Below are positions 53,131-62,081 of a stretch of 64,000 nt of DNA, piece by piece. The notes beneath the pieces were generated by a model, which was given only the letters and a program-made list of their open reading frames with translations, did not search any database and was not told the DNA's origin. The DNA is from Flavobacterium cupriresistens (GTDB lineage: Bacteria; Bacteroidota; Bacteroidia; Flavobacteriales; Flavobacteriaceae). A program made the position numbers and the translations under genes. Each line of letters starts with the position of its first letter. Position 1 is the first letter of the stretch. The stretch is taken from positions 2,790,001-2,854,000 of the forward strand of contig NZ_CP087134.1 of the NCBI RefSeq assembly GCF_020911925.1, written 5' to 3'.

Positions 53131-53195
53131 CTGTATTCTCATTTACGAAACCGTTATAGGTTAAAATTTGAATTATTTTAGGTGTTTTTGTTAAT
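53131..53195 (-). promoter_or_regulatory. Conserved upstream element, copy 1
   Basis: Contains TTTACGAAACCGTTATAGGT then TAAAATTTGAATTATTTTAG on the plus strand. The core on the minus strand is AACCTATAACGGTT, an AACC/GGTT inverted pair. It lies 95 bp upstream of paralogue 2. Near-identical sequence occurs at 53973 and 54237. Confidence 0.55.
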
Positions 53196-53784
53196 TATGA
53201 TATTATTATTTAAGGTTTGAGTGTGGTGGGTTGATTTTTACTTTTTTCTATTATTCTTACAAAAAAAGTGCTAGTGAAATAAAAGACGTTTTATTGTGTC
53301 ACATAGTAGTTCGGGATAATACAAAGCGACCAAGTCTTTGTCTGCTTTTTCAACCTCTGTCCTTTTGTCCCTTTTTGACCTTTGAAGGATCAAGTCCTAA
53401 AGTTGTGGGGAAGTAAAAATCTCGCAGAGTCGCAAAATCGCAAAGTTTTAATGAAAAAACAGAAAAAAAATTTGAGACTCTATACTATTTTTAGAAATCC
53501 AAAGCGAGAAAGTAGAAAACAGAAAGGTGGAACTTAAAAACAGGAAAAAACTTAGCGGCTTGGCGTCTTTGCGAGATCATCAAAGCGAGAAGTTAGAAAA
53601 TAAGGTACTTAATAAAAGGCTCTGGCCAAAAAGTATATGATCTGCTACTTCTAACAAAAGAAATTTCTAAAAATTATTTCACAACTTTTTAACTTGATTC
53701 GAAATTACAGAGTTACAAGATATTTGTTCCTCCACAACAATATGTTTTGATCCTTTTGAAGCTGATCCAAATAAGGCATAAAAA
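53196..53784. other. Intergenic stretch without recognisable gene
   Basis: Contains short repeats of the CTCGCAGAGTCGCAAAATCG/CAAAG and TTTGCGAGATCATCAAAGCG types, remnants of the intergenic palindrome families. No coding sequence seen. Confidence 0.4.
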
Positions 53785-53990
53785 AACAGCTCAGTAACCA
53801 CAAAGAGCTGTTTTGAAAAACAATTAAATGTTTTTAAACTTTACTAACTATCAAACCTCGTTTTATACTATGCAGTATAAACTCTACCAGCATGTTACCA
53901 TGCTTGTATTTCTATTGCTAAAGTACTTCGATTTTAATTTTTTTTGCACAACTCTATTGACTGATTTATATGCTGTATTCTCATTTACGA
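53785..53990 (-). ncRNA. Candidate structured small RNA
   Basis: Between the conserved element copy 2 (upstream) and a terminator copy (AACAGCTC/GAGCTGTT, 53787-53815) there is no open frame. There are two neat hairpins: AGCATG-ttac-CATGCT (53889-53904) and TTTATACT-atgc-AGTATAAA (53862-53881, perfect 8-bp stem). Promoter-like flank, hairpins and terminator together suggest a small RNA of about 200 nt on the minus strand. The alternative is a scar of a third lost paralogue. Confidence 0.35.
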
Positions 53991-54037
53991 AACCGTTATA
54001 GGTTAAAATTTAAAGTATTGTAGGTGTTTTGGTTGAT
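53973..54037 (-). promoter_or_regulatory. Conserved upstream element, copy 2
   Basis: The stretch CTGTATTCTCATTTACGAAA/CCGTTATAGGTTAAAATTT is identical to copy 1. Similarity continues downstream over GCACAACTCTATTG and to about 53916, so the whole 5' region of paralogue 2 was duplicated. Confidence 0.55.
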
Positions 54038-54236
54038 TGAGTAATTATTTTTTAATTATTTATTGAATATAGTGTTTTATTTTTTCTTCCAACTTTCTTA
54101 CAAAAATTACCGTATTTGTATAAAATAAGCAGATTAAATACGATTTGTAAAAAAAAAGTAGTGATAAAAAATCAGATGCAAAAAAAATGACTATTTCGAC
54201 GATTATTTAGCTTTGGCTATTTTGGATTTTTTGCAC

Positions 54237-54300
54237 TATATTCTTATTTACGAAACCGATATAGGTTAAAATATAAATTATGTTAGGCGTTTTTGTTAAA
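54237..54300 (-). promoter_or_regulatory. Conserved upstream element, copy 3
   Basis: ATTCTTATTTACGAAACCGA/TATAGGTTAAAATATAAATT and GTTAGGCGTTTTTGTTAAA; the core AACC-tatatc-GGTT is again an inverted pair. It lies 28 bp before the ATG of the AraC gene on the other strand, so it could serve as an operator there. Confidence 0.5.
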
Positions 54301-54328
54301 TTTGTTATTATTTTTTAAAATCCTTAGC

Positions 54329-55201
54329 ATGAAGACTATCGTTCCGACTCTTGAAATAATATCCAATTCATACGGAAGTTCTTTTACCTATACGAAACAT
54401 GCTGAAAAGACCAATAGCAAAACACATTTGTGGCATTATCATCCTGAAATTGAATTGGTTTATATAAACGGAGGAGCAGGAAAAAGACAAATTGGGAGCC
54501 ATATTTCGTATTATACAAATGGAGATTTACTTTTAATCGGTTCGAATATGCCTCATTGCGGTTTTACTAATGAACAAACAGGAAATAAAAACGAAATCGT
54601 GATTCATCTTAAACCGGAATTTTTAGGAAATGATTTTTTTGTCGCTCCCGAAATGAAAAGGGTGTTAAGTGTCATTAACCAAGCCAACGCCGGAATCGCA
54701 TTTGGCGGGGAGACTAAAAAAAATATTGGAAAAAAGATTGAAATGATGGGGGATCAGCTTCCTTTCGAACGTTTATTAACACTCCTGAGTATTTTGGATG
54801 AGTTAGAATCTTCAGAGGAATATACAGTGCTTAATGCTAATGGTTTTTCTCTTGAATTAAATGCACAGGACAGTGACCGGATAAATGTGGTTTTTAATTA
54901 TGTTAAGGATCATTTCCAGGAATCGATTGCCATAGATGAAGTTTCGAGTTTAGTGAGTATGACTACGCCTTCTTTCTGCAGGTATTTCAAGAAAATATCC
55001 AGCAAAACATTTACAGAATTTGTAAACGAATATCGTTTGGTTCATGCTTCAAAACTTTTGGCGGAAAAACCAATAACCATAAATGAAGTCTGCTACGAAA
55101 GTGGTTTTAATAACTTTAGTCACTTTAGCAAATCATTTAAGCAATATACGGGTAAAAGCGCCTCGCAGTACCGTAATGAACATAAGATAATTATCAAGTA
55201 A
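54329..55201 (+). CDS. AraC-family regulator with cupin sensor
   Basis: 290 residues from the ATG at 54329 (MKTIVPTLEIISNS). The N-terminal cupin has the metal-type motif LWHYHPEIELVYINGGAGKR, then HISYYTNGDLLLIGSNMPHC and IVIHLKPEFLG. The C-terminal AraC domain is complete: IAIDEVSSLVSMTTPSFCRY, FKKISSKTFTEFVNEYRLVH, ITINEVCYESGFNNFSHFSK, GKSASQYRNEH. Regulators of this kind control sugar-utilisation genes; the esterase downstream (300 bp) is a candidate target. The conserved element copy 3 lies in its promoter. Confidence 0.9.
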   Translation: MKTIVPTLEIISNSYGSSFTYTKHAEKTNSKTHLWHYHPEIELVYINGGAGKRQIGSHISYYTNGDLLLIGSNMPHCGFTNEQTGNKNEIVIHLKPEFLGNDFFVAPEMKRVLSVINQANAGIAFGGETKKNIGKKIEMMGDQLPFERLLTLLSILDELESSEEYTVLNANGFSLELNAQDSDRINVVFNYVKDHFQESIAIDEVSSLVSMTTPSFCRYFKKISSKTFTEFVNEYRLVHASKLLAEKPITINEVCYESGFNNFSHFSKSFKQYTGKSASQYRNEHKIIIK

Positions 55202-55222
55202 AGACTTTTTTAGGTGCTTGAT

Positions 55223-55305
55223 TTTTTTTCACGCAGATTTGGCAGATTTTTTTGTTGCGTTGATAAAAGGTAAATAAATCTGCTTAATCTGCTCGCTCGC
55301 CAGAG
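55223..55305. repeat. CACGCAGATT palindrome, copy 6, and 3' palindrome remnants
   Basis: TTTTTCACGCAGATTTGGCA and AATCTGCTTAATCTGCTCGC. Further on TTAACCCTTTGCGACCCTTG/CGGTTAAAAAA at 55411-55441 is half of the TTAACCGCAAGG family. The 55202-55509 gap contains only these. Confidence 0.65.
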
Positions 55306-55509
55306 AAAAAAACCTTACGATTCCACGAGCTAAAATTATGCTTTTGCTACCCTTGTAGTTTAAAAAAAAGCAACCATTTCCAGAATAAAAAATCTCAGCC
55401 AACTTTACGTTAACCCTTTGCGACCCTTGCGGTTAAAAAACACGCACACAAATAATCTTTTACCTGGAAAAAGTTATATTTACAATCCCTAATCAAAAAA
55501 AACACCAAT

Positions 55510-56379
55510 ATGAAAAAGATCAGAGCTCTAGTAGTAGTATTTCTTGTAGGCATCACCTCAGTGAGTTATGCTGCAAAAGTAGATACTTTACAAATTGCAA
55601 GTACAGCGATGGGCAAGACCTACAAAGCCGCCGTTGTATTGCCAAATACCTATGCTAAAAGCAAATCGACCTATCCCGTTATGTATTTATTGCATGGTGC
55701 CTACGGTCATTTTAGTGACTGGTTGAAAAACACTCCGAATAAAAAGCTAGTCCAAAATTTGTCGGACCAATACAATATGATTATTGTAATGCCCGAAGGA
55801 GAAACATTTAGTTTCTATCTGGATAGTCCTATGAACAAAGAAAGTCAGTTTGAGACTTTTATCACGCAGGAAGTGATTCAGAAAGTAGATAAAACATACC
55901 GAACGATAAGCAATAGAAATGGTCGTGTCATTACAGGGCTTTCTATGGGCGGACACGGTGCTTTGTATCTCTCCGGCAGGCACCCTGATTTGTTTTGTGC
56001 AGCCGGAAGCATGAGTGGGGCAGTAGACATGAGCGCGATGCTCAACAGGGATTCTTCTACTCAGGTGATAAAATTAATGCAGCCAGTTTTTGGTGATAAA
56101 AGCAGTAATTCGGAATTGTACGAGCAGAATTCTGTATTGGCGATGACAGATAAACTAAAAGCCAATAAGCTACCTTTAATTATAGACTGTGGTGTTAACG
56201 ATTTTCTGATTGAGCCCAATAGAGAATTACACCGCAGATTGGTTTACAATAAAGTAGATCATGACTATACCGAACGCCCCGGAGCACACACTTGGGACTA
56301 TTGGGAGAATTCATTGCCGTACCATGTGTTGTTTTTTAATAAAATACTACTTAAAAATCAGGTAGTTAGCAAGAAATAA
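55510..56379 (+). CDS. Exported esterase (FrmB/EstA-like alpha/beta hydrolase)
   Basis: 289 residues with a signal peptide (ALVVVFLVGITSVSYA). The esterase family is clear: YPVMYLLHGAYGHFSDWLKN, NMIIVMPEGETFSFYLDSPM, the nucleophile elbow TGLSMGGHGALYLSGRHPDL with Ser at GLSMGG, an acid in IIDCGVNDFLIEPNRELH and the catalytic His in RPGAHTWDYW. Related enzymes are S-formylglutathione hydrolase-like and carbohydrate acetyl- or feruloyl-esterases. Its export and cupin AraC neighbour favour a carbohydrate esterase. Confidence 0.88.
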   Translation: MKKIRALVVVFLVGITSVSYAAKVDTLQIASTAMGKTYKAAVVLPNTYAKSKSTYPVMYLLHGAYGHFSDWLKNTPNKKLVQNLSDQYNMIIVMPEGETFSFYLDSPMNKESQFETFITQEVIQKVDKTYRTISNRNGRVITGLSMGGHGALYLSGRHPDLFCAAGSMSGAVDMSAMLNRDSSTQVIKLMQPVFGDKSSNSELYEQNSVLAMTDKLKANKLPLIIDCGVNDFLIEPNRELHRRLVYNKVDHDYTERPGAHTWDYWENSLPYHVLFFNKILLKNQVVSKK

Positions 56380-56481
56380 TGAGAAATAGCAAAAAATATT
56401 AAGGTAAAATACCCTCAATCGCTTTTTTTGGTTTGGTTTTTGGAATACCTTTATATATAGAAACTTAAAAATATATAAATT

Positions 56482-57006
56482 ATGAAAAAGATACTTACCT
56501 TATTCGCAGTTGTTGGATTAATTGTGTTTTCTAGTTGTGAAGGACCTGAAGGGCCTCCGGGACAAAATGGATTTGATGCTCCAATTGCTTTTGTTACTGA
56601 AACTACAACTGACTTTGTTGGTCCAAATTATGATAAGAATGTTTCGCTAACAGGAATGTTGTCGGGAGATAATATTCTAGTGTATGAGTTAGTTAGTGCT
56701 TCAAATGAGGCTGATAGATGGGCATTATTACCTCAGATATATTACTTTAGTAATGGGACAGAAACTGCCCAGTATAATTTTACTTTTTCCAAAAATAATG
56801 TTAGAATTTTTATTAAGGGTAGTCTGAGTGATCTGTCTGGGTTGCCTTCTAGCTTTACAACAAAGAAAACATTTAGAATTGTTATTATTCCAGGTGACGA
56901 CGACATTAATGCGAAAAAATCAACTAGCAAAGCTGATTACTTAGATTACAATGCAGTTATTAAAAAATATAATATTGATGATAGTAATGTTAAGAAACTA
57001 AACTAA
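56482..57006 (+). CDS. Lipoprotein with a short collagen-like start
   Basis: 174 residues with a lipoprotein signal (LTLFAVVGLIVFSSCEG). Right after the Cys is GPEGPPGQNG, a three-repeat collagen-like GxP stretch, then a beta-rich domain of about 130 residues (VSLTGMLSGDNILVYELVSA, NVRIFIKGSLSDLSGLPSSF, FRIVIIPGDDDINAKKS). Bacteroidota have many lipoproteins with this EGPxGPxG start; function unknown. Monocistronic, with a bidirectional terminator. Confidence 0.85.
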   Translation: MKKILTLFAVVGLIVFSSCEGPEGPPGQNGFDAPIAFVTETTTDFVGPNYDKNVSLTGMLSGDNILVYELVSASNEADRWALLPQIYYFSNGTETAQYNFTFSKNNVRIFIKGSLSDLSGLPSSFTTKKTFRIVIIPGDDDINAKKSTSKADYLDYNAVIKKYNIDDSNVKKLN

Positions 57007-57023
57007 GAGTTTAGTTTTTACAT

Positions 57024-57055
57024 AAAAAAAGGAAATCGTAAGATTTCCTTTTTTT
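57024..57055. terminator. Bidirectional terminator
   Basis: AAAAAAGGAAATC (57025-57037) with GATTTCCTTTTTT (57042-57054), between two convergent genes. Confidence 0.9.
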
Positions 57056-57080
57056 GTATCTCTAAATACAGATGCAAACC

Positions 57081-58046
57081 TTATTTTTCTTTTTCTACAG
57101 CTTCCTTGGTTTTACCATACTTCAAAGAAACCAAAATCCCAACTAAAAGCGAGAGTGCGATAAACCCTAAAGAAGCCCACTCTGGAATGTAGATATAATG
57201 ATGTAGCAGCATTTTTAATCCCACAAAAGCTAAGATAGCCACCAAACTGTATTCTAAATAACTGAATTTTTCCAGCATATTGGCCAGGAAAAAATACATT
57301 GAACGCAATCCGAGAATCGCGAAAATATTAGAACTAAACACTAAAAACGGATCAGATGTGATGGCCAGGATTGCCGGAACGCTGTCTACGGCAAAAAGTA
57401 CGTCCATAACTTCAATGACGATCAAAGCAACAAATAGGGGGGTAGCGGCTTTTTTTCCTTTGTCGGTCAGGATGAAAAATCGCTCATGATCCATATGGGA
57501 AGTGATCGGAATAATTTTTCCTAAGGTTTTGTATACGAAAGAATCTTTGGGGTTGAAATCTTCCTCTTCACGCGAGAATAACATTTTGATGGCGGTAAAA
57601 AGCAAGAAAGCACCAAATACATAAGTCGTCCAGGTGAATTTATTAATTAATAGTACACCAAAGAAAATCATTAGTCCGCGGAAGACAATCGCACCTAAAA
57701 TTCCCCAGAATAAAACGCGGTGTTGGTATTTTTGAGGTATTTTGAATGAAGCAAAAATAATAGCAATCACAAAAATATTGTCAACGCTCAAGGACAATTC
57801 AATTAAATATCCTGTGATGAATTTCATTGAAGCCACAGCAGGTTTCAGATTGTCGGGATTTGAAATATAGTCGGTAGTGTACAACCAGTATATTACTCCG
57901 GAGAACAGAAAAGAAAGCGTTACCCAGATCAGGGTCCATTTGCTGGCTTCTTTGGTACTAATAATATGTGGCGTTTTATTGAAAACACCTAAATCCAAAG
58001 CTAAAATAAAAACTACGGCTAACAAGAAGAGAATCCAGACTGTCAT
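57081..58046 (-). CDS. TerC/Alx-family integral membrane protein
   Basis: 321 residues with about eight to nine transmembrane helices. The TerC family signature is complete: LDLGVFNKTPHIISTKEASK, LIELSLSVDNIFVIAIIFAS with conserved acidic residues inside the membrane, HRVLFWGILGAIVFRGLMIF, and VIEVMDVLFAVDSVPAILAI. TerC/Alx proteins handle metal ions, notably Mn2+ export, and help metallate secreted enzymes. I see no yybP-ykoY riboswitch in the 350-bp upstream region, which is filled with repeats. Confidence 0.93.
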   Translation of the reverse strand: MTVWILFLLAVVFILALDLGVFNKTPHIISTKEASKWTLIWVTLSFLFSGVIYWLYTTDYISNPDNLKPAVASMKFITGYLIELSLSVDNIFVIAIIFASFKIPQKYQHRVLFWGILGAIVFRGLMIFFGVLLINKFTWTTYVFGAFLLFTAIKMLFSREEEDFNPKDSFVYKTLGKIIPITSHMDHERFFILTDKGKKAATPLFVALIVIEVMDVLFAVDSVPAILAITSDPFLVFSSNIFAILGLRSMYFFLANMLEKFSYLEYSLVAILAFVGLKMLLHHYIYIPEWASLGFIALSLLVGILVSLKYGKTKEAVEKEK

Positions 58047-58122
58047 GATGCTATTTATTAGTGATTTACAAAGATAGTTTTTGAAATTAAACTTAAAAAG
58101 TAATTATTCAAAAGTTATTTCT

Positions 58123-58324
58123 AAACCTAACAGGTTTTTAAAACCTGTTAGGTTTAAGATGAAAAGGTTCTCGACTTCGCTCGAACTGACAACGAATCGT
58201 TTTTTTTAACCTAACAGGTTTCTAAAACCTGTTAGGTTTAAGGTGGAAAGGTTTTCGACTTCGCTCGAACTGACAACGAATCGTTTTTAAAAACCTAACA
58301 GGTTTCTAAAACCTGTTAGGTTTA
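58123..58324. repeat. Three tandem 84-bp repeats with a CCTAACAGGTTT palindrome
   Basis: CCTAACAGGTTTNTAAAACCTGTTAGG starts near 58126, 58210 and 58294. The linkers share GTTCTCGACTTCGCTCGAAC and TGACAACGAATCGTTTTT. They occupy the region between the 3' end of the GSII-like gene and the 5' end of the TerC gene. Confidence 0.85.
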
Positions 58325-58340
58325 GATAATGAAAACGGCT

Positions 58341-58375
58341 AAAAAAAAAGTGCCATCAATTTTGATGGCACTTTT
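58341..58375 (-). terminator. Terminator of the GSII-like gene
   Basis: AAAAGTGCCATCAA (58346-58359) with TTGATGGCACTTTT (58362-58375). On the minus strand a T run follows (nine A on the plus strand). Confidence 0.9.
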
Positions 58376-58396
58376 GAATATAATTTAAGCGATGAA

Positions 58397-59413
58397 TTAC
58401 AACGCTGACTTTACAGTTTTGATAATTCTTGCTGCGATTTTGTATGGATCTCCGTTTGAAGCAGGTCTTCTGTCTTCTAACCAACCTTTCCAACCTTTTT
58501 GAACTGTAATTAAAGGGATTCTGATTGATGCTCCTCTATCAGAAATTCCATAAGAGAAATCGTGAATAGAAGCTGTTTCGTGTTTACCGGTTAAACGTAA
58601 GTCGTTGTAAGCTCCGTAAACCGCGATGTGCTCAGCAGTAACAGGTCTGAAAGCCTCACAGATTCTTTCGTAAGTAGCCTGATCTCCACATGTTCTTAAA
58701 ACTTCGTTAGAGAAATTAGCATGCATACCAGAACCATTCCAGTCCGTATCACCAAGTGGTTTTGGGTGGTATTCGATATAGTAACCGTATTTTTCAGTCA
58801 AACGATCCAGTAAGTATCTGGCAATCCAGATTTCGTCACCGGCTTTTTTAGCTCCTTTAGCGAATAATTGGAATTCCCATTGTCCACAAGCAACCTCTTG
58901 GTTAATACCTTCAAAGTTAATTCCCGCAGCAATACATAAATCAGCATGTTCTTCTACTAATTTTCTTCCGTGTGTGTTTTTTCCACCAACAGAACAGTAG
59001 TACATACCTTGTGGAGCAGGATAACCTCCAACAGGGAAACCTAATGGCAATAAAGTTTTAGTATCCATGATGAAATACTCTTGTTCAAAACCAAACCAAA
59101 AATCATCATTATCATCATCAATCGTAGCTCTACCGTTAGAAGGGTGTGGCTTTCCGTCCGCATACATTACTTCTGACATAACTAAGTATCCATTAATACG
59201 AGTTGGATCTGGATAAATGGCAACAGGAACCAAAAGACAATCTGAAGAACCTCCCTCAGCTTGTTTAGTTGACGAACCATCAAATGACCAGTTTCCAAGT
59301 TCTTCTAATGTTCCTTTGAAATTTTCGTGCTCTTCAACTTTAGTTTTACTTCTTAGATTTTGAGTTGGTTCATATCCATCTAACCAAATGTACTCTAACT
59401 TAATTTTAGCCAT
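58397..59413 (-). CDS. glnA: Glutamine synthetase, GSII-like
   Basis: 338 residues from the ATG at 59413 (MAKIKLEYIWLDG); the open frame runs to 59455 but the extra residues match the promoter region. The beta-grasp and catalytic domains are of the eukaryotic GSII type: FDGSSTKQAEGGSSDCLLVP, WFGFEQEYFIMD, EVACGQWEFQLFAKG, WNGSGMHANFSNEVLR and ITVQKGWKGWLEDRRPASNG. It joins ammonium and glutamate with ATP. It is about 100 residues shorter than GSI and lacks the adenylylation-loop part. Divergent from GSIII. Confidence 0.93.
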   Translation of the reverse strand: MAKIKLEYIWLDGYEPTQNLRSKTKVEEHENFKGTLEELGNWSFDGSSTKQAEGGSSDCLLVPVAIYPDPTRINGYLVMSEVMYADGKPHPSNGRATIDDDNDDFWFGFEQEYFIMDTKTLLPLGFPVGGYPAPQGMYYCSVGGKNTHGRKLVEEHADLCIAAGINFEGINQEVACGQWEFQLFAKGAKKAGDEIWIARYLLDRLTEKYGYYIEYHPKPLGDTDWNGSGMHANFSNEVLRTCGDQATYERICEAFRPVTAEHIAVYGAYNDLRLTGKHETASIHDFSYGISDRGASIRIPLITVQKGWKGWLEDRRPASNGDPYKIAARIIKTVKSAL

Positions 59414-59452
59414 AATAATATAAATTTTTGTTTTTTTGTTTTTTCGCTGGGT

Positions 59453-59460
59453 CAAAGATA
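59453..59460 (-). promoter_or_regulatory. Candidate -7 element for the GSII-like gene
   Basis: TATCTTTG on the minus strand (CAAAGATA on plus), 40 bp before the ATG at 59413, fits TAnnTTTG. It also supports the short start. Confidence 0.4.
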
Positions 59461-59784
59461 TATTTATTTTTTTACTCCTGAAAATTAGGGGGCTATTTTG
59501 TTTGAATGACTATAATTTTTTAGAAAAGCATAATTTTGATAGGGGTGTATTTTGTAAAAAGCATTTTTAAAGGCTTAAAAAGGCAAATTCGTAAAAATTG
59601 GGGTTGTTTATTGAATTTTCTGTCTGCTGAATTGCGAAAAAATGTTTGTTTAATGAAGAATACTGCGGTGTTTTGTTATATTTATTCAATTCAAATTAAT
59701 TATTCTTGGTAAAATGCTTTTTCTGTTGATAAATCGTTGGATAAAATTCTGGGATTTAAGTTTCAAACAGGGGGTTTAATTCGT

Positions 59785-59792
59785 TATATTTG
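59785..59792 (+). promoter_or_regulatory. Candidate -7 element for glnN
   Basis: TATATTTG fits TAnnTTTG, 50 bp before the ATG. A TTTC at 59761 could be the -33 box (20-bp spacing). The 59414-59841 region between the two synthetase genes contains only these promoter elements; no other gene is seen. Confidence 0.4.
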
Positions 59793-59841
59793 TTTTTCTT
59801 TTTTTTAGTGAAAATGAGTACGAATTTTTAAAATTATATAC

Positions 59842-62031
59842 ATGTCAACATTACGTTTCCAAGCTTTAAAAGAAGCTTCTACAAGAAAGCCGGTACATTT
59901 TGAGGAAATAGACAGAAAGTCTAACATTTTTGGTTCAAATGTGTTTAATGAGAAAGCAATGAAGCAATATTTAACTTCGGATGCTTTAAAAGGGGTACGA
60001 GACGCCGTTCAGCACGGAACTAAAATAGACAGAAAACTGGCAGATTATATTGCCATGGGAATGAAAGAATGGGCTCTTGCCAAAGGAGTAACACATTATA
60101 CACACTGGTTTCAGCCACTTACGGGGACAACTGCAGAAAAACACGACGCTTTTTTTGAAACCTCTTATGATGGCAGTGATCCTGTTGAAAAATTTGGAGG
60201 CGCACAATTGGTACAACAAGAACCTGATGCCTCAAGTTTTCCGAACGGAGGAATCAGAAATACATTTGAAGCCAGAGGGTATACTGCTTGGGATCCTACT
60301 TCTCCCGCTTTTATATATGGTACCACTTTATGTATTCCAACCGTTTTTATAGCTTATACAGGGGAAGCCTTAGATAATAAAATTCCGTTGTTAAGAGCAT
60401 TGTCTGTTATGGATGAGGCTGCAACAGAAGTATGTAAATATTTTGATAAAAATGTCAAAAAAGTAACCGCTACTTTAGGATGGGAACAAGAATACTTCCT
60501 TATAGATAAAGCATTGGCAAATTCCCGTCCGGATTTAATGATGACCGGAAGAACTTTGTTGGGACATACTTCGGCAAAAGGGCAACAATTAGACGATCAT
60601 TATTTTGGTTCTATCCCGACTCGTGCCTTAACTTATATGAGAGATTTAGAGCAAGAATGTATGTTATTGGGAATTCCGGTAAAAACCCGTCACAATGAGG
60701 TAGCACCTAACCAATTTGAGTTAGCGCCTATTTTTGAAGAAACCAATCTTGCCGTAGACCATAACTCTTTATTGATGGACGTGATGCAAAAAGTGGCAGA
60801 GCGTCATGATTTTAAAGTATTATTTCACGAAAAACCATTTAAAGGAGTAAACGGTTCCGGAAAACACAACAATTGGTCATTAGCAACCGATACGGGAGTA
60901 AACTTGTTAAGTCCGAGTAAGACGCCAATGAGTAATTTACAGTTTTTAACCTTCTTTATCAATACAATTAAAGCGGTGAATGATAATGAAACTTTGTTGA
61001 GAGCTTCTATTGCAACAGCAAGTAACGACCACAGATTAGGAGCCAATGAAGCACCGCCTGCCATTATCTCTGTTTTTATCGGAGCACAATTGACAAAGGT
61101 ATTATCCGAATTAGAGAGTGTAACTACCGGTAAATTATCACCGGAAGAAAAAACAGATTTAAAACTGAATGTGGTTGGTAAAATTCCGGATGTTCTTTTA
61201 GACAATACCGATAGAAACCGAACATCACCATTTGCTTTTACAGGAAATAAATTTGAGTTCAGAGCGGTGGGTTCAACTGCCAATTGTTCGAACGCGATGA
61301 CTACACTAAATGCTATTGTTGCCAAACAATTAATAGACTTTAAAAAAGAAGTAGATTCGTTGATCGATTCAAAAGACATGAAAAAAGACGATGCTATTTT
61401 TAATGTTTTAAGAGAATACATCAAACAGTCCAAAAAAATACTTTTTGAAGGAGACGGTTATAGCGAGGCCTGGGAAAAAGAAGCCAAAAAAAGAGGCTTA
61501 AGTAATTTTAAAACTACGCCTGAAGCCATTAAAGCCAAAGTCTCTAAACAGGCTTTAGATTTGTTTAGTGAATTGGGAATTTTAAATCACATCGAAGCAG
61601 AAGCACGTTACGAAATTGAATTGGAAGAATACACCAAAAAAATTCAGATTGAAGGAAGAGTTTTGGGCGATATTTCGAGAAACCACGTAATTCCTACTGC
61701 AATTCGTTATCAAAATACCTTGATTGAAAACGTAAAAGGATTAAAAGAAATCTTCGGAAAAGAATTTGAAACCATTGCAAAAGAGCAGATTGTTTTGATT
61801 AAAGAAATCTCCGGTCACATTGAAGGAATTAATTCTAAAGTTGAGGCGATGACCAACGAAAGAAAAACAGCCAACCAGTTAACAGATGCGCAAAAAATGG
61901 CAGAAGCCTACTGCGATAAAGTAAAACCCTATTTTGAAGATATTCGTAATCACTGTGATAAATTAGAATTATTGGTAGATGATGAAAGCTGGACATTAAC
62001 AAAATACAGAGAATTGTTGTTTACAAAATAA
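59842..62031 (+). CDS. glnN: Glutamine synthetase type III
   Basis: 729 residues, standard for GSIII dodecamers. Seen: GSNVFNEKAMKQYLTSDALK near the N-terminus, GVTHYTHWFQPLTGTTAEKH, catalytic-core motifs LGWEQEYFLID, RHNEVAPNQFELAPIFEETN and GVNGSGKHNNWSLATDTGVN, and SATANCSNAMTTLNAI-like (GSTANCSNAMTTLNAIVAKQ) late in the protein. GSIII occurs in Bacteroidota and cyanobacteria and is often induced under nitrogen limitation. It is encoded back to back with an unrelated GSII-like enzyme across a 428-bp shared control region. Confidence 0.96.
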   Translation: MSTLRFQALKEASTRKPVHFEEIDRKSNIFGSNVFNEKAMKQYLTSDALKGVRDAVQHGTKIDRKLADYIAMGMKEWALAKGVTHYTHWFQPLTGTTAEKHDAFFETSYDGSDPVEKFGGAQLVQQEPDASSFPNGGIRNTFEARGYTAWDPTSPAFIYGTTLCIPTVFIAYTGEALDNKIPLLRALSVMDEAATEVCKYFDKNVKKVTATLGWEQEYFLIDKALANSRPDLMMTGRTLLGHTSAKGQQLDDHYFGSIPTRALTYMRDLEQECMLLGIPVKTRHNEVAPNQFELAPIFEETNLAVDHNSLLMDVMQKVAERHDFKVLFHEKPFKGVNGSGKHNNWSLATDTGVNLLSPSKTPMSNLQFLTFFINTIKAVNDNETLLRASIATASNDHRLGANEAPPAIISVFIGAQLTKVLSELESVTTGKLSPEEKTDLKLNVVGKIPDVLLDNTDRNRTSPFAFTGNKFEFRAVGSTANCSNAMTTLNAIVAKQLIDFKKEVDSLIDSKDMKKDDAIFNVLREYIKQSKKILFEGDGYSEAWEKEAKKRGLSNFKTTPEAIKAKVSKQALDLFSELGILNHIEAEARYEIELEEYTKKIQIEGRVLGDISRNHVIPTAIRYQNTLIENVKGLKEIFGKEFETIAKEQIVLIKEISGHIEGINSKVEAMTNERKTANQLTDAQKMAEAYCDKVKPYFEDIRNHCDKLELLVDDESWTLTKYRELLFTK

Positions 62032-62051
62032 CATTTGCTGAACATTTATTT

Positions 62052-62081
62052 AAAGCCTGTCTCAAAAAGACAGGCTTTTTT
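62052..62081 (+). terminator. glnN terminator
   Basis: AAAGCCTGTCT (62052-62062) with AGACAGGCTTT (62068-62078), then T residues. Confidence 0.92.

Noticed and set aside
58047..58396. yybP-ykoY manganese riboswitch upstream of the TerC gene
   Set aside because: The region is filled by the CCTAACAGGTTT repeats and a terminator of the next gene; no riboswitch-like core was recognised.
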